A DNA stretch of 29,505 bases, taken from NCBI GenBank assembly GCA_027604705.1, contig JADHYV010000134.1:1-29505 (forward strand). The letters run 5' to 3'. Made by a program: the position numbers and the translations under genes. This document shows positions 1 through 10,164 of the stretch, in pieces (the first letter of the stretch is position 1; each line of letters begins with the position of its first letter). Origin of the DNA: Allomyces arbusculus. Lineage: Eukaryota; Blastocladiomycota; Blastocladiomycetes; Blastocladiales; Blastocladiaceae. Below the pieces are notes generated by a model that did no database searches, was not told the origin of the DNA, and saw only the letters and a list, made by a program, of their open reading frames with translations.

Positions 1-77
1 GGCGATGGGCCGTCTTGCGCTGCTGTGCCAGCAGGAAGGGCTGAAGCGTCGGGCCGGTTGTCCGCGGCGAGTTCGGG
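1..77. repeat. 77-bp inverted repeat, left arm (window end)
   Basis: Exactly identical, in inverted orientation, to 29429-29505; identity stops abruptly at base 78. It lies within the coding sequence of the left-most gene (frame ...PELAADNRPDASALPAG). Confidence 0.97.
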
Positions 78-1873
78 CGCGGATAAAGACTCATACGACT
101 TAGCTCCGACGTCCGTTGCGAGCGACGCGAGACTCTCACTCGCCGAGCGTGGGCCGTTGTCGCTTGGCGGGTCGAGTCGCGCGTTTTCCATGATGTAGTG
201 AAACAGCCGGCGCATGAACCGTGCAAAGTAGGGTTCGCGCCAGTGCAGCGAGCAGTCGATGAACGAGATCATTTCGGCCAGGTGCGTGAGCGACCAGGTC
301 GCGGCGAGGCTCTTGACGAACAGGGCGGCTACCGATGCTGGTTCGTCCTGGAGCTAGACGTCGGCCAAGACACACCGTCAGGATACGTTGAAACGACAGC
401 GCAAAAGAAATAATGCCAACGCACCATGACCGTCACGATGCGGGCCAACATGCTTGGCGTCCATGCGCGCGCAATGTACGCAACCACCAGCCCGGCCACA
501 TCGCCCGGGACGTCGAACGTGAGCACCGTTAAGAGTTTGGCAATCGCTGCGGGCGACCACGCAGGTACTTTCAATCTTTCATCCCCCCGCGGATCGTTAC
601 GAGCCACGTCCGCCAGTTCGGGCAGACTGTCGCGCTCAATATTTCGCGAAACCCGGTCCGCGACTCGTGCGACCATCCAATGCACGACCACGGCCACATG
701 CCGCAGCGGCACCCGCACCGCAAGTGCGCGTAACGCGCGGCTAGACGTGACGAGCCGCGTTGGGTCGGTCCAGTGCGCGACCTGTGCGGTGCCGTACCGC
801 GCGTCGGCACCGTGAATCACCGCATCGAGCTGCGGCACGGTCAGGGCTGGCGCGTCGCGTGCGAGGTTGAGGAGCGTCATGAGTGTTAGGTCGTGGTCCG
901 TAACGTCATCGTCGTCACAGTTGTCGTCGCTGACAATGGTCGCGCTGCTGCTGTTGGTGCGCAGGAAGGGTGCGGGCGGGAGCGGTGGGATCGGGACAAT
1001 GGGAATGCGCGCGATGCGTTCGGCAAGAGTCGCGTCGGCAAAGTCGACTGCTGGAAGTGGAGGCAGATCCAGGGTCGCGTAATCGTCAGAAAACGATCCG
1101 CCAGGTGCGGTCGCGGCGAGATCGAGCAGATCCTGGATAGACGGTGGAGGCACAGTGGATCGGGTCGAGGAACAGTCGCTTGCCGCCGAGATGCTATCGG
1201 TCGAGCCCGCTGGCCTGCATCCACCCGTGGGACACGGCGGCGTGGGCCTCGGTCCGGGCAACGAAGTCAAAGCAGGGCACGACTTGGCGTGCGGACTCGC
1301 TGCCAATCCTGGTTCGATAATTAGCACACTGGGGGACTCGGGACGCGTCAAGAGCGAAGGCCACGACACATCGCGCCTTGTGGGCAGGGTTCCCTCGCGC
1401 CCGCCTTGATCCCGACCGCCATTACCCGTGGGAAGAGAGCTAATCGACGACTGCGACAGCGGCATAGCGGCCTGTCTTCCCGACTGCAAGGACGACAAGG
1501 AAGCCGATAGAGCGCTCGTGCTCGCCAAAGGCGGCGGCACGTCTTCCGCGTCCGAAAATTCGTCGAGCAGGACCATATACCGCTCACATGCGACTGCGCA
1601 CGCTCCGACTGTAATAATCCCCTTGCCGCGGCGCACAAAAATCTCGTCCACCGTTTCTTGGTACGTGGCCGGGTCCCAATGGCCGGCATCGCGATCAATA
1701 TCGTCGTCATCGTCGTCGACAATGTACAAGTCTGGGAGCGTGGCCAATAGGCCGGGTGATGGGCGAGTTTCGAGAGCAACGAGGTCGTCGATGCGCAACG
1801 AGCATTTGGGATTGTTGAGGAGGGCAGTTGAGGCATCGCGCCAGGCTCGCGCGGATAACCGGCCGAGACGCAT
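1..1873 (-). CDS. Unrecognised helical-repeat protein, partial (runs off left edge)
   Basis: Two exons are read on the minus strand: 1873..425 and 347..1, with a 77-nt intron (donor gtgcgt, CTGAC branch site, acceptor ccag, phase 0). The second exon stays open to the window edge, so the C-terminus is missing; at least 598 residues are encoded. I do not recognise the family. The N-terminal third has an acidic Asp run near residue 55; the middle is Ser/Pro-rich and probably disordered. From about residue 400 the sequence turns into amphipathic helices forming degenerate units of about 30 residues that start with Trp-Ser/Thr (WSPAAIAKLL, WTPSMLARIV, WSLTHLAEMI), suggesting an alpha-solenoid of HEAT/ARM or TPR type. 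No catalytic motif or membrane segment is visible. The start is the first ATG of the long frame. It is divergent from MRT4, 388 bp away. The final 77 bp of coding sequence coincide with the repeat shared by both window ends. Confidence 0.6.
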
Positions 1874-2261
1874 GGTGTGTTTCTGGTCCCAAGATCACGG
1901 CCGGTCGCTGGGCTACTTACTATCTCGTATATTGGACCAAAATTGCAGCCGGTCGCAAAACGAATTCGATCAGGACTGACGATTGGAGGGGCGGCCGCGC
2001 GAGCGAGATAGTGGTGGGAGTGGAGACGAGTGGAGAAGAGCGTCTGATCAGTGATCAGCGTTGCCATACAGGAGGCAGCATGACAACAAGCCACGTGCTG
2101 AGGCATGACCTCGTACACAGCCTCCTCCACCGCGGCAGGGTCGCTTGATCATTTTGCCATACCATTCTGACCGAGCAGCAACTACCGGCCAGCCGACGCC
2201 AACCTGCTGCGATTCCAGCACCCATTACTGCATCCGCGCAGCCGCACCAGGAGCCAGCACC
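1874..2261. promoter_or_regulatory. Divergent intergenic region between the helical-repeat gene and MRT4
   Basis: This 388-bp gap separates two divergent start codons, so it should hold both promoters. No TATA box is evident. The only structured element is a perfect dyad at 2044-2058 (7-bp arms CTGATCA and TGATCAG around a single G), which could be a factor-binding site. A NotI-like gcggccgc lies near 1992. Confidence 0.45.
2044..2058. repeat. Perfect 7-bp dyad in divergent promoter
   Basis: CTGATCA-g-TGATCAG, an inverted repeat with one central base. Its place between two divergent genes suggests a regulatory site, but chance is possible at this length. Confidence 0.35.
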
Positions 2262-3191
2262 ATGCCCAAGTCGAAGCGCCAGCGCACTGGTAACAGGAAT
2301 TTCCTGCGACACGGTCACAACCGCCCATGGCCATGAATCCGACGCCCGACTGATGGCGATGTCCCGTAGTGCATCTCACGCGCACCGACAAGGTAGGCCG
2401 TCCCGCCAAGGACAAGTTGATCACCGCGATTCGCGACGCCGCGGAATCCTTCAAGTACATTCACGTCCTGGCCGTGGAAAACATGCGCAACGTGGCCCTC
2501 AAGGACGTGCGCTCGGAATGGGCCGACTCGCGCTTCTTCTTTGGCAAGACCAAGGTCATGGCCCTCGCGCTCGGCACCGACGCAGCTGCCGAGGTATTGC
2601 CGGACGTGCACGTGCTTGCCAATAAGCTGAGCGGGCAAGTTGGCCTGCTCTTCACGTCGCGTCCCGTCGAGGAAGTGGTCGAGTTCTTCAAGAGTTACAC
2701 GGTGCCGGACTTTGCGCGTGCAGGGAATATCGCGCGCGAGACGGTGACTGTGCCCGAAGGGCCCGTCGTGCGTGGCGCTGAGAACGACCCGTTCCCGCAT
2801 AACATGGAGCCGCAATTGCGCAAGCTTGGGATGCCGACGGTCTTGAAAAAGGGGATTGTCTCGCTCGTGCGCGACTACACGATTTGCACCAAGGGCAAAG
2901 CCCTGACAGCCGAACAAGCCCAGCTTCTGGTGCGTCTGGCCGTGCGGCTGCACGCACGCTCGTTTGCTGACGGAGTGGGATGGAGACTAACCGACCGTAA
3001 TTGTGGCATTGTAGAAACTCTTCTACCACCAACAAGCCGACTTCCGGATGCACCTGCTCGCCTACTACGACGTCGACGCGTCCAAGGTCGAGGACATGAG
3101 CCACGAGTTCCCGCGCGCCGCCGCCATCGCCGCAGGAGAGGCACCAGATGCTGGCAGCGACGTGGAGGGTGACGATGACATGGAGCTGTAA
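2262..3191 (+). CDS. MRT4: mRNA turnover protein 4 homolog, 60S ribosome assembly factor
   Basis: Exons are 2262..2289, 2370..2929 and 3015..3191, giving 254 residues. MRT4 is a nucleolar relative of stalk protein uL10/P0 that occupies the P0 site on pre-60S particles until it is exchanged. The evidence is the start MPKSKRQRT-V-HLTRTDKVGR, the family block VENMRNVALKDVRSEWADS followed by FFGKTKVMALALG (about residues 45-75), the GLLFTSRP motif, the DFARAGNIARETV and VPEGPVV motifs, and an acidic tail ending in DDDMEL. Length matches the family. Intron 1 (80 nt, donor gtaaca) splits a Val codon right after the basic N-terminus; the 28-nt first exon is easily missed. Intron 2 (85 nt, gtgcgt, CTAAC branch, ttgtag) rejoins LL to KLFYHQQADF. 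It is convergent with the next gene. Confidence 0.95.
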
Positions 3192-3676
3192 AAGTGCACT
3201 GGCGTTGAGGGGGTTCTGCTTTGCTTTGTTCGTTCTCGTTCGTGTGATTTTGTTTTTTGCTCTTGGTGTTGTTTCTTGGCTTGTTAGTGCGGGAGCGCGA
3301 CAAATGTATAGTCTCTTGGGTCTGCTGCTCCCTCCACACTGTCCACGTTGCTGTGAAGTCTGAACGTAGTTATGCGCGCCCCAACAAAAGCGTCACGGTC
3401 GACCGACCCAAAAAAAATCACAACAAAAACAACACTGGGAGGGAGTGGGGTCGGCTTCGGCTCCTGGTTCCTGCAGACCGAGATTTTACCCCAGGGGGAG
3501 AGGGCCGAGACAAAACTGCGGCGCAAATGGATTGCGTCTTGAACTCAGTTCTTACTCTTCTCATATCGGGGGGCTTGGCCGAATATGCCGTACTTGGTAC
3601 CAAGCGACGGGCATCGATTCCGCCTGAGAAAGCAAACAAAACAAAAAAACTGGAACCGTCGTGCCCAGAGTGAAAA
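3192..3676. other. Convergent intergenic region (3'UTRs)
   Basis: This 485-bp gap lies between the MRT4 stop and the stop of the minus-strand RS/RRM-like gene A. It is less GC-rich than the coding DNA, with T-rich (3220-3290) and A-rich (3408-3436, 3635-3650) runs typical of 3' ends. No credible gene is visible. Confidence 0.5.
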
Positions 3677-6566
3677 TTATTCGTTCGGAAAGCGCCCCAC
3701 GGACGCGAGGAGGTTGACGAGCGGGTCTATGGTCGCGAAAAAGCGCTTGGGGTCGTCGATTCGCTTGACCTACATCCGCCCGCCCATCCGTCCACGCGGG
3801 CGGCCCGTCAGTCGCCGGCGCCACCATCCAACCACGACGTGGCTCGCACGCACCATCATCTTATGCCCGGCAATGTCGCGGCCGTGCATGGCCTCGACCA
3901 TGTTCGGGTCCCCGTCAGGCATCACAGTCGCAAACGCAAACCTATCCCCCCAACGTAAGCGGAACGGTGGATGAGAATCGAGATCGAGATGGGCGCGGGT
4001 GCCGAGGCGGCACGTACGACCACAATTTATGCGGCCGGACGGCACCGACCAAGTCCAGGTACACCTTGTCCACGACGTGATCCTGTGCTAAAAGTGTGGC
4101 CAGATCGCCAATCACGCCCGCCGGGGGCAGGTTGAGCAAAATATACACGGGTAGCATCGGAAAACGCAGCGATGATCGCGGCCTGTCGACACTGAGAATC
4201 GGTTCAAACTGAAGTAGGGAGACGCAGGAGCGACCGGGAGGGTAAGCATCGCACTCGTCGCGCATTCTTGCCACCGAGCACCGGCCGGACGTACCTCGAG
4301 CCGGACACCGGACAAGACCAAGCCCGACTTCTGCATCACGCGTTTCACGACCCTATAGACCCAAAGTCGCACGTCAGTCTCCGCCCCCACCTCCCATCCA
4401 ATCCTACCCACCCGCAAACCCCCGAACCGTACCCTGGCCGCCTCGGCATCGTAAACATAATCTTTCCCTGACCAGTCACCAACTGCAAGCTCGACGCCGG
4501 CCCAACCGACAACAACGCGTGCCGCAACCGGTTCGACCAGGCACGTGCGAGGGAGCTCAGCCGCGGCGAATAGTACGCGGCGAATGGGATCTCACCGGGC
4601 GCAAACGCGAACGTGTCCCCTGCCGGCGGGTGACGCGCGCGCGACGCCGATCGAGAGCGCACGTGTTTCGTGCGCGACGCGGAACGCGACCGCGACCGTG
4701 CGCGTTTCGTGCTGCTACGCGTGCGGTAATACGACCGCGACCGCGAGCGAGACCGCGACCGGGATCGCGATTTGTGCTGGGGACGAGAGCGCGACCGGTT
4801 CGTCGTCGACCGCCGCGACTTGGACTGCGACCGCGACCGCGACCTGGACCGCGGGCGGTGCTTGCTCGACCGGTTACGGTCGCGGTCGCGGGAACTGCGG
4901 CGTGACCGTGACCCGGATCTCGAACGCGATCGCGATCGGGACCGATCGCGGCGGTCGCGGTCCCGCCCGCGCCGGAGAGACGGCCGTGGCGACTTGCTGC
5001 GGTGCCGCGACGACTTGGTGCGGTCGCGGTCGCGGTCGCGGTCGCGGTCGCGGTCACGCCGCGGGGACTTGCTCCGATCACGATCCCGGTCGCGCTGGGA
5101 CTCGCTGTCGTGGCCGTTCGCGTTGGGTCGCGACTCTGCCGTGTGCTCAGCCGCTGGTGCCAAAGTTTGGACGGCCGCTGCGGGCGCTGCCGCATGCGGG
5201 AGCATGCCCGGCAACATGCCGAAGTGATTCTGGAGCGCGGTGTTGGGCATTGGGAAACCGAACGCCGCCGAAAGATTACTGAGAGATGGGACCGCAGTGG
5301 GTGGGGGCATGAAGCCCGCGAGGGAAGGAGCGGCTGGCGGCAAGAGGCTTGGTAAGGGAGCGCCTGGCGGGGGCATGTGGCCCGCAGCCGGCGGCATGAA
5401 CCACGGGCACATGGGCGGTACAGCGGTCGACATGGTAAACGACGGGGGATTCGCGTGCGAGACCTGCGGAGTTGAGAAGTGCAAGTTCGGCAGCGCGGCG
5501 GGGAGGGTTGACGACGGCATCGTGCCAGGAACAGTCAAGGACGACGGGGCAGCAGCGCCTACGGAAGTCGGCACAGCAGCGGAGAGCGTAGGCGTGGGTA
5601 CCGCTGCGGGGAGAGTCGTGCCTGCGATCGCCTTGGTCGTCGGTTCGGCGAGCGCTTGGCTTGCAGCATTGATTTGCAATAATATTTGAGCTATTTCGTC
5701 GTCGTCCTCGTCGCTGTTGCCGGTCTTGACGGGCGAGTCGTTGTTGGCGATACCGGAGATCGCATCAAGACCGAATTGCGGGTCGGCGCGTGCGGGTATC
5801 GGCGGTGAAATTGCTTGAACTGACGGACGCGTGAGGGAAGCCAGCAGCATAGGCGCCGAATTTAGAGTCGGGAATTGCAGAGCCGGCGTCAGGCCCTCGC
5901 TGAGCGTCGCTCCCGGTGAACCAGCTGCGAGCTGCGTTGTCGTCGGCGGCAGCTGCAAGAACGGCGCGTTCGCGAGCAAATTCGTCGGTTCATGTGCTTG
6001 CTTTGCTTGCCCTCTGCACCAGGACCATCCAAACGTCAGCCCGACACCTCAACGCACCGAACACGACGCACACCCAACAATGCAATCCGTACTCGTTTAG
6101 CTTCATGAACCACTCGTCCGTGACTGGTACCGTCTGGGGCGTAATCCCCGTGGTGCGCACAATCGTCTCAAACACGGCCGGGAGTGTGCGCAGCGTCGGC
6201 AAGAGCTGATGGACCGTCGGCGGAACATCGGCGGGCACCTGGGCCGGATCGAGCGGGACGGCGCCGAGAACGTGGTGCGCGCGTACCGCGTCGTGTGGGG
6301 TCGAGAGCAGCACAGGCTCGCAGATGCACACGGTCGGCGGCGGGCCGGCGGTGGGGGTTGCCTGCAGCGGTACCTGAAGCGCGAGGAGAACAGTCTGCAG
6401 GTTGGACGCGTGCAATTGATCAGCGCGCGTGCTGTGCCGCTTGGGATCACGGGTCAACACTTGGACGGACATGGCTCGTGTTGCTGGCAGGTGTCGCTGA
6501 CGGTGCCGGAGCGAGCTGCCTCCATAACGGCGCGGAAATGAGGCCGTTGGCCTCTGGCACGACCAT
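3677..6566 (-). CDS. RS-domain protein with two C-terminal RRM-like domains, tandem copy A
   Basis: Seven exons on the minus strand: 6566..6471, 6394..6093, 6013..4433, 4352..4295, 4208..4018, 3941..3854, 3769..3677 (802 residues). Order: a short Pro/Ala N-terminus; a conserved block, about residues 33-133 (TVLLALQV..., ICEPVLLS, EWFMKLNE); a long Ala/Pro/Met-rich linker; an RS/RD domain at about 433-595 (repeats of RSRS, RDRD, SKSPR); then two beta-alpha-beta-beta-alpha-beta regions that look like RRMs. The first ends LVLSGVRLE; the second starts VYILLNLPPAG and ends RDIAGHKMM-VKRIDDPKRFF. No clear RNP1 aromatics are present, so RNA binding is inferred. RS plus RRM suggests a nuclear splicing or mRNA-processing role. 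The downstream neighbour is a paralogue with the same intron phases. The first exon was chosen because it mirrors copy B; an alternative ATG at 6472 is in frame if intron 1 (donor gtccgt) is retained. Confidence 0.75.
3942..4017 (-). other. Intron present in copy A but absent from copy B
   Basis: A 76-nt intron with donor gtacgt and acceptor gatag interrupts the second RRM-like domain of copy A between the Trp of HKLW and the following Ser-Phe-Ala-Phe. The aligned position in copy B (NCAWRYGYF) is uninterrupted coding sequence. Confidence 0.7.
4625..5110 (-). repeat. Arg-Ser/Arg-Asp codon repeats of copy A, including (CGGTCG)n
   Basis: Low-complexity DNA coding for the RS domain. It is built of six-base units such as ggtcgc and gatcgc; six consecutive CGGTCR units occupy 5021-5056 on the plus strand. 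Long reading frames on the opposite strand here are by-products of this repeat. Confidence 0.85.
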
Positions 6567-7100
6567 GGCGATAGTCGTTTTTTTTTGGCAAGACTGGACG
6601 AGGACTTTGGTTGATTCTGGCAGGCTGACTGTTGATCAACGTGGCCGGGGTCCAAGACTGTCGCGCGTCGCATCTCCGGCAGCGGCCACCACGGCAACCA
6701 TCGGCACGAAGGCAATGTGCGCGGCGATGCGGCCGTGATGCAGGCAACGCGCACAAGTTGGAGCGCGCTGGCGTCGAGCAGCAATCGAATACTCGTCAAA
6801 GTGAGAGGTACGGCCGTTGATGCGGTCGACCGCTGGTGACGCATCCAGCGACCGAGAGTGTCACCTGACCTTCGGTCTGCTTTCGGCCAACAACACGCCC
6901 CGATCAGGCCAAGGATGTCCATGAGCGAGCGATGGGCGAGGCACACCTTACCCAGACAACCAACGCGGCCAGCTTGATGAATACGGTATTTACTCGGTGA
7001 GCGATGTTGCACCGACTTCCGCAGTCCCGATTGCTCGACGAGACGCCGCCAGCAGCTGCCCGCCAACAGTAGCACGGCCGTCCACTTTACCCCTGGCCCG
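6567..7100. other. Intergenic spacer between tandem paralogues
   Basis: This 534-bp spacer lies between the start of copy A and the stop of copy B, and should contain the copy A promoter and copy B 3'UTR. I see no gene, no TATA box and no obvious remnant of the duplication breakpoint. Confidence 0.5.
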
Positions 7101-9819
7101 CTACCACTGGTTGTCGCACAGTGGCACAATCGCGTCCAGCAAGGGGCGCATGTTATCCACTGCAAAGAACTGCTCCGGGTTCTCGATGCGCCTCACCTAC
7201 ATGCCATATCGGCGCCACCCCATCCCCCGTCAGTTCCAGGTCCCTCCCCCCACCCTTCCCTTCCACACAAATCGTACGTACCACCATGCGCCGCCCCATA
7301 AACTCGACTCCATCAAACACCGTCGGCTCCACGGTACACTCGCGCGCGAGCGTGAAGTACCCGTATCGCCACGCGCAATTCGGGAACGGCGACCCGACCA
7401 TATCGAGCCGGCCTTCGATCCCGCGCGCCTCGATAAAGTCGCGCAGGTCCGTGAGCAGCCGCGTCACCGGTAAGTTGGCGAGCACGTAGAGCGCGCGAGG
7501 CACTTGCAGCCGTTGCAAGAGGACGGGGTCGGTCGGGAGGTCGGCCGGGTCCTCCGGTGTCAGCTGCGAAGAAGGGTTGAAGTCAGTACCGGGACGGATG
7601 AGGGCGAAAATGGGGAGGGGGGGGGGGGGGGGGGGACACGCGCGTCGCGTCGCGTACCGTCACCCAGTGCCCACTGATCGTCATCGTCGACAGCTCCATG
7701 ATCCGGTCCACGATCCTAACAAAAAAAAACCGCGTTACACACACATGTTAGTGCATCCAGTTCCAAGTACATTGATCCCACCATGATCCAAACGCACCTC
7801 GACAACGACTTCACTTCAAACGTAAACACATCGCGCGCCGTCCAGTGCACCGCATGCACTCCACCGGTCACGAAAAACGACAATGCCAGCCGAACCTTCT
7901 CGAGCCATCGCTCCGGCAACGGCTTGGACGGTGGGAACACGCGCGCAATGAATTTGAAACTCGTGCGTTGTGACTTGAGCAACGCGCGCAGGTCGGTCGG
8001 CGCCGACGACGACGGCAGGGCCGGAATTGGCGCCGGGACTGGCGCAGGTGCCGAAATCGGGGCCGGGATCGCCGCAGGCTCGGGCGAGTGCACAGCTGCG
8101 GGTGCGGTTGCCGTGGACGTCGGTGAGCGCAACCTCGACGGCGACCGTGCAGTCGGGCGCGTCGAACGGAGTATGTCGCGCAAGTCGCGTGGCGGCGACC
8201 GAGACCGCAACCGGGACCAAGGCCGCAATCGGGACCGGGATCGCAACCGGGACCGCGACCATAGCCGGTACTCGTCGGGCGAGCGCGCAGACCGCGACCA
8301 GCGCCGGTCGGGCGAGGACGACCGCGGCCGGTGCCTGCGGGGCGAACGAGACCGGGATCGTGACCGGTGCTGCCGAGGTGAGCGGGACCGCGACCGCGAG
8401 CGCCCCCGACTCTCGGCCACAGGCGATCGCGACCGCGACCGCCTACGTCGCTCCTCCCGCGCCTGCGACGGTACTGGCACCGGCTCCTCCGCTTCCGGCC
8501 CCACGACCTCGCGCGCAGGCGCCGGCCGCTTCTGCGCTCCCCCACTCCCACCCGCGGCCGGTGGCGACGGTGACAGCGCGCGCTTCTGCGGCGGCGTCAC
8601 GCTGTGCGGCGGCGGTCTCGCCGCATCTTTCGGGTCGCGGATCCGGGACAGGATCGACGTTGGCCCCACCCGTTCTTTGGCGATGGTTTTCGCGGTCGGG
8701 ACGCGTTCGGGAGCTCGTGGTGTGGGTGCACGTTCGGGGGCACGTGGCGTCGGTGCTAGCTCGGGGGCGCGCGGAGTCGGTGCGCGCTCGGATGTGCCAG
8801 TCAGTACGCGTTTAGGCGGGGGCTCATGCACCGGCGGCGACACACGCATCGACGGTGGTTGCAGCGGCGCCGGTGCTGCCGCGGTGGTGGTAAGGGCTGA
8901 GGGGGCCATAGACGGTGCAGGAGCAGGAACGGCAGCTGGACCTGGAGGAACCCCCTGGACCGCCTGCAGCTGGGCGTGCAGCGACGACATATAATCATTT
9001 CCGGTCGGGAGAAACGTAAGGGTGCCTGGCACCGTAATCGGCAGGGTCATGGCCGGGACTGAGAGTCGTCCCGGCATCGGCGGCAGTCCCGGCATCGATG
9101 CCGACGGCGATCCGGGCGCTGGCCACAGTCCGGGCACCTGCATCGGCCACAGCGCATTGGGCGAGGTAGGCGGGGCCGACGGGCGTCTACACAAAATTCG
9201 CCAGGTCGATCAGTCGACTGAACTCACAGCCGCGCAGACCAGAAGCCATTCCAGCGTACTCGAGCCGCAAATACGGCTCAAACCACTTGCCCATGGCCGG
9301 ATCCACGACATGAGCGGCCCCCATTGCGCGCACCGCATCGACCAGTTGCAGCGGGACCGCCGAGAGCAAGTGCAGGAGCGTGATCGCCGACGGCGGCAGC
9401 GTGTGCGCCTTGTCCTCAAGGAGTGCCTGCAGCGGGATCATCGCACCTCTGGGCGTCAGGACCACGGGCTCGCAAACATGCACGGCCGGGTCGGACGGGC
9501 GGACGCGCACGGCAATCAGGACCGTGGCCTGAATGAGTTTATCAAGTGCAGTTGGTCGGGTTGGGTAACGACGTTGTCATTACGGGATTGAAGCGGGAAT
9601 TTGGGACCGTACGTTGGCCGAGTCGGCCAGCGCATTGCTCGACGAAGCTGCCGCCGTGGTCGTCGTTGCGGGCCCGGATGCGGCCGTGGCGAGCGCTGGG
9701 CTTCCGGTGCCAGGGACCGAGATGGTCACGGGCACTGGGACAGCCGGGAGAGGTAGTGGCAATGGCCCAGCAGGCGCAGGCGGCCAGGACCACAGCGAAG
9801 GCGGGTGATTGGTGTTCAT
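7101..9819 (-). CDS. RS-domain protein with two C-terminal RRM-like domains, tandem copy B
   Basis: Six exons on the minus strand: 9819..9613, 9528..9260, 9186..7798, 7715..7658, 7563..7282, 7196..7101 (766 residues). It has the same order as copy A: Pro/Ala/Ser-rich N-terminus; conserved block, about 70-159 (ATVLIAVRV, VHVCEPVVL, KWFEPYLRLE); Pro/Met-rich linker with repeated APTPRAPER; RS domain at about 400-510; then two RRM-like domains. The first (FKFIARVFPP to MTISGHWVT) spans two exons; the second (ALYVLANLPVTRLL to FMGRRMV-VRRIENPEQFF) is the clearest RRM, with the RNP2-like strand LYVLANLP and WRYGYFTL in the RNP1 position. Shared intron positions with identical phases show that A and B arose by duplication. 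The fourth intron (7564..7657) carries a C19 run on the sense strand. A role in splicing or mRNA processing is inferred from RS plus RRM only. Confidence 0.78.
7617..7635. repeat. G19 homopolymer (C19 on sense strand) in intron 4 of copy B
   Basis: Nineteen uninterrupted G on the plus strand, which is C19 in the pre-mRNA, lying inside the 94-nt intron 7564..7657 downstream of its donor. The exact length is prone to sequencing error. Confidence 0.9.
8120..8460 (-). repeat. Arg-Ser codon repeats of copy B
   Basis: Degenerate six-base units (for example ccgggatcg, cgggaccgc) on the plus strand encode RSRS and RSRLRS on the minus strand. The counterpart of the copy A repeat is less regular, so the two RS domains have diverged in composition. 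Confidence 0.75.
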
Positions 9820-10164
9820 GGTTGATGTTGCGCTGAGTCTCGGCTACTCAGCGTCGATGGTCGTCGTGCACGCGCGTCGACCAGCAGCAGGTCAGCACGA
9901 GCGTGAAGTTCTCTCTTGTTGAGAGCAGGTCATGACGCGGTTGCAGCGCGATCAGAATGGCCAAGGCAGGCCCAACGTGCAGACCTGCACCATGATGGCT
10001 TCTGCCATGAATCATTCATTGATCGAGGAAACGTCCTCTCAAGAAGCGGCCGGGTGGAGAATCTGCCCAACACGCCAAGGAATAAATTACTATCCAGCCG
10101 ATCCCGCCGCGGCCGGTAGTACAGGGCAGCTGGCTCGGCCATCACATCATCATCATCCACACCA
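9820..10164. other. Intergenic region between copy B and MSH2
   Basis: This 345-bp spacer holds the copy B promoter and the MSH2 3'UTR. Near 9911-9925 there is a small hairpin (ctctc, loop, gagag). A (cat)n tract overlaps the MSH2 stop region near 10145. Nothing else is recognisable. Confidence 0.45.

Noticed and set aside
4519-5282. Long Arg/Ala/Thr-rich frames on the plus strand opposite the RS domain of copy A
   Set aside because: They are by-products of the six-base RS codon repeat; composition is low-complexity and the minus-strand gene explains the DNA.
7783-8994. 403-codon plus-strand frame opposite copy B
   Set aside because: A mirror of the RS and Pro/Ala-rich coding strand with no domain; copy B has exon phases shared with its paralogue.
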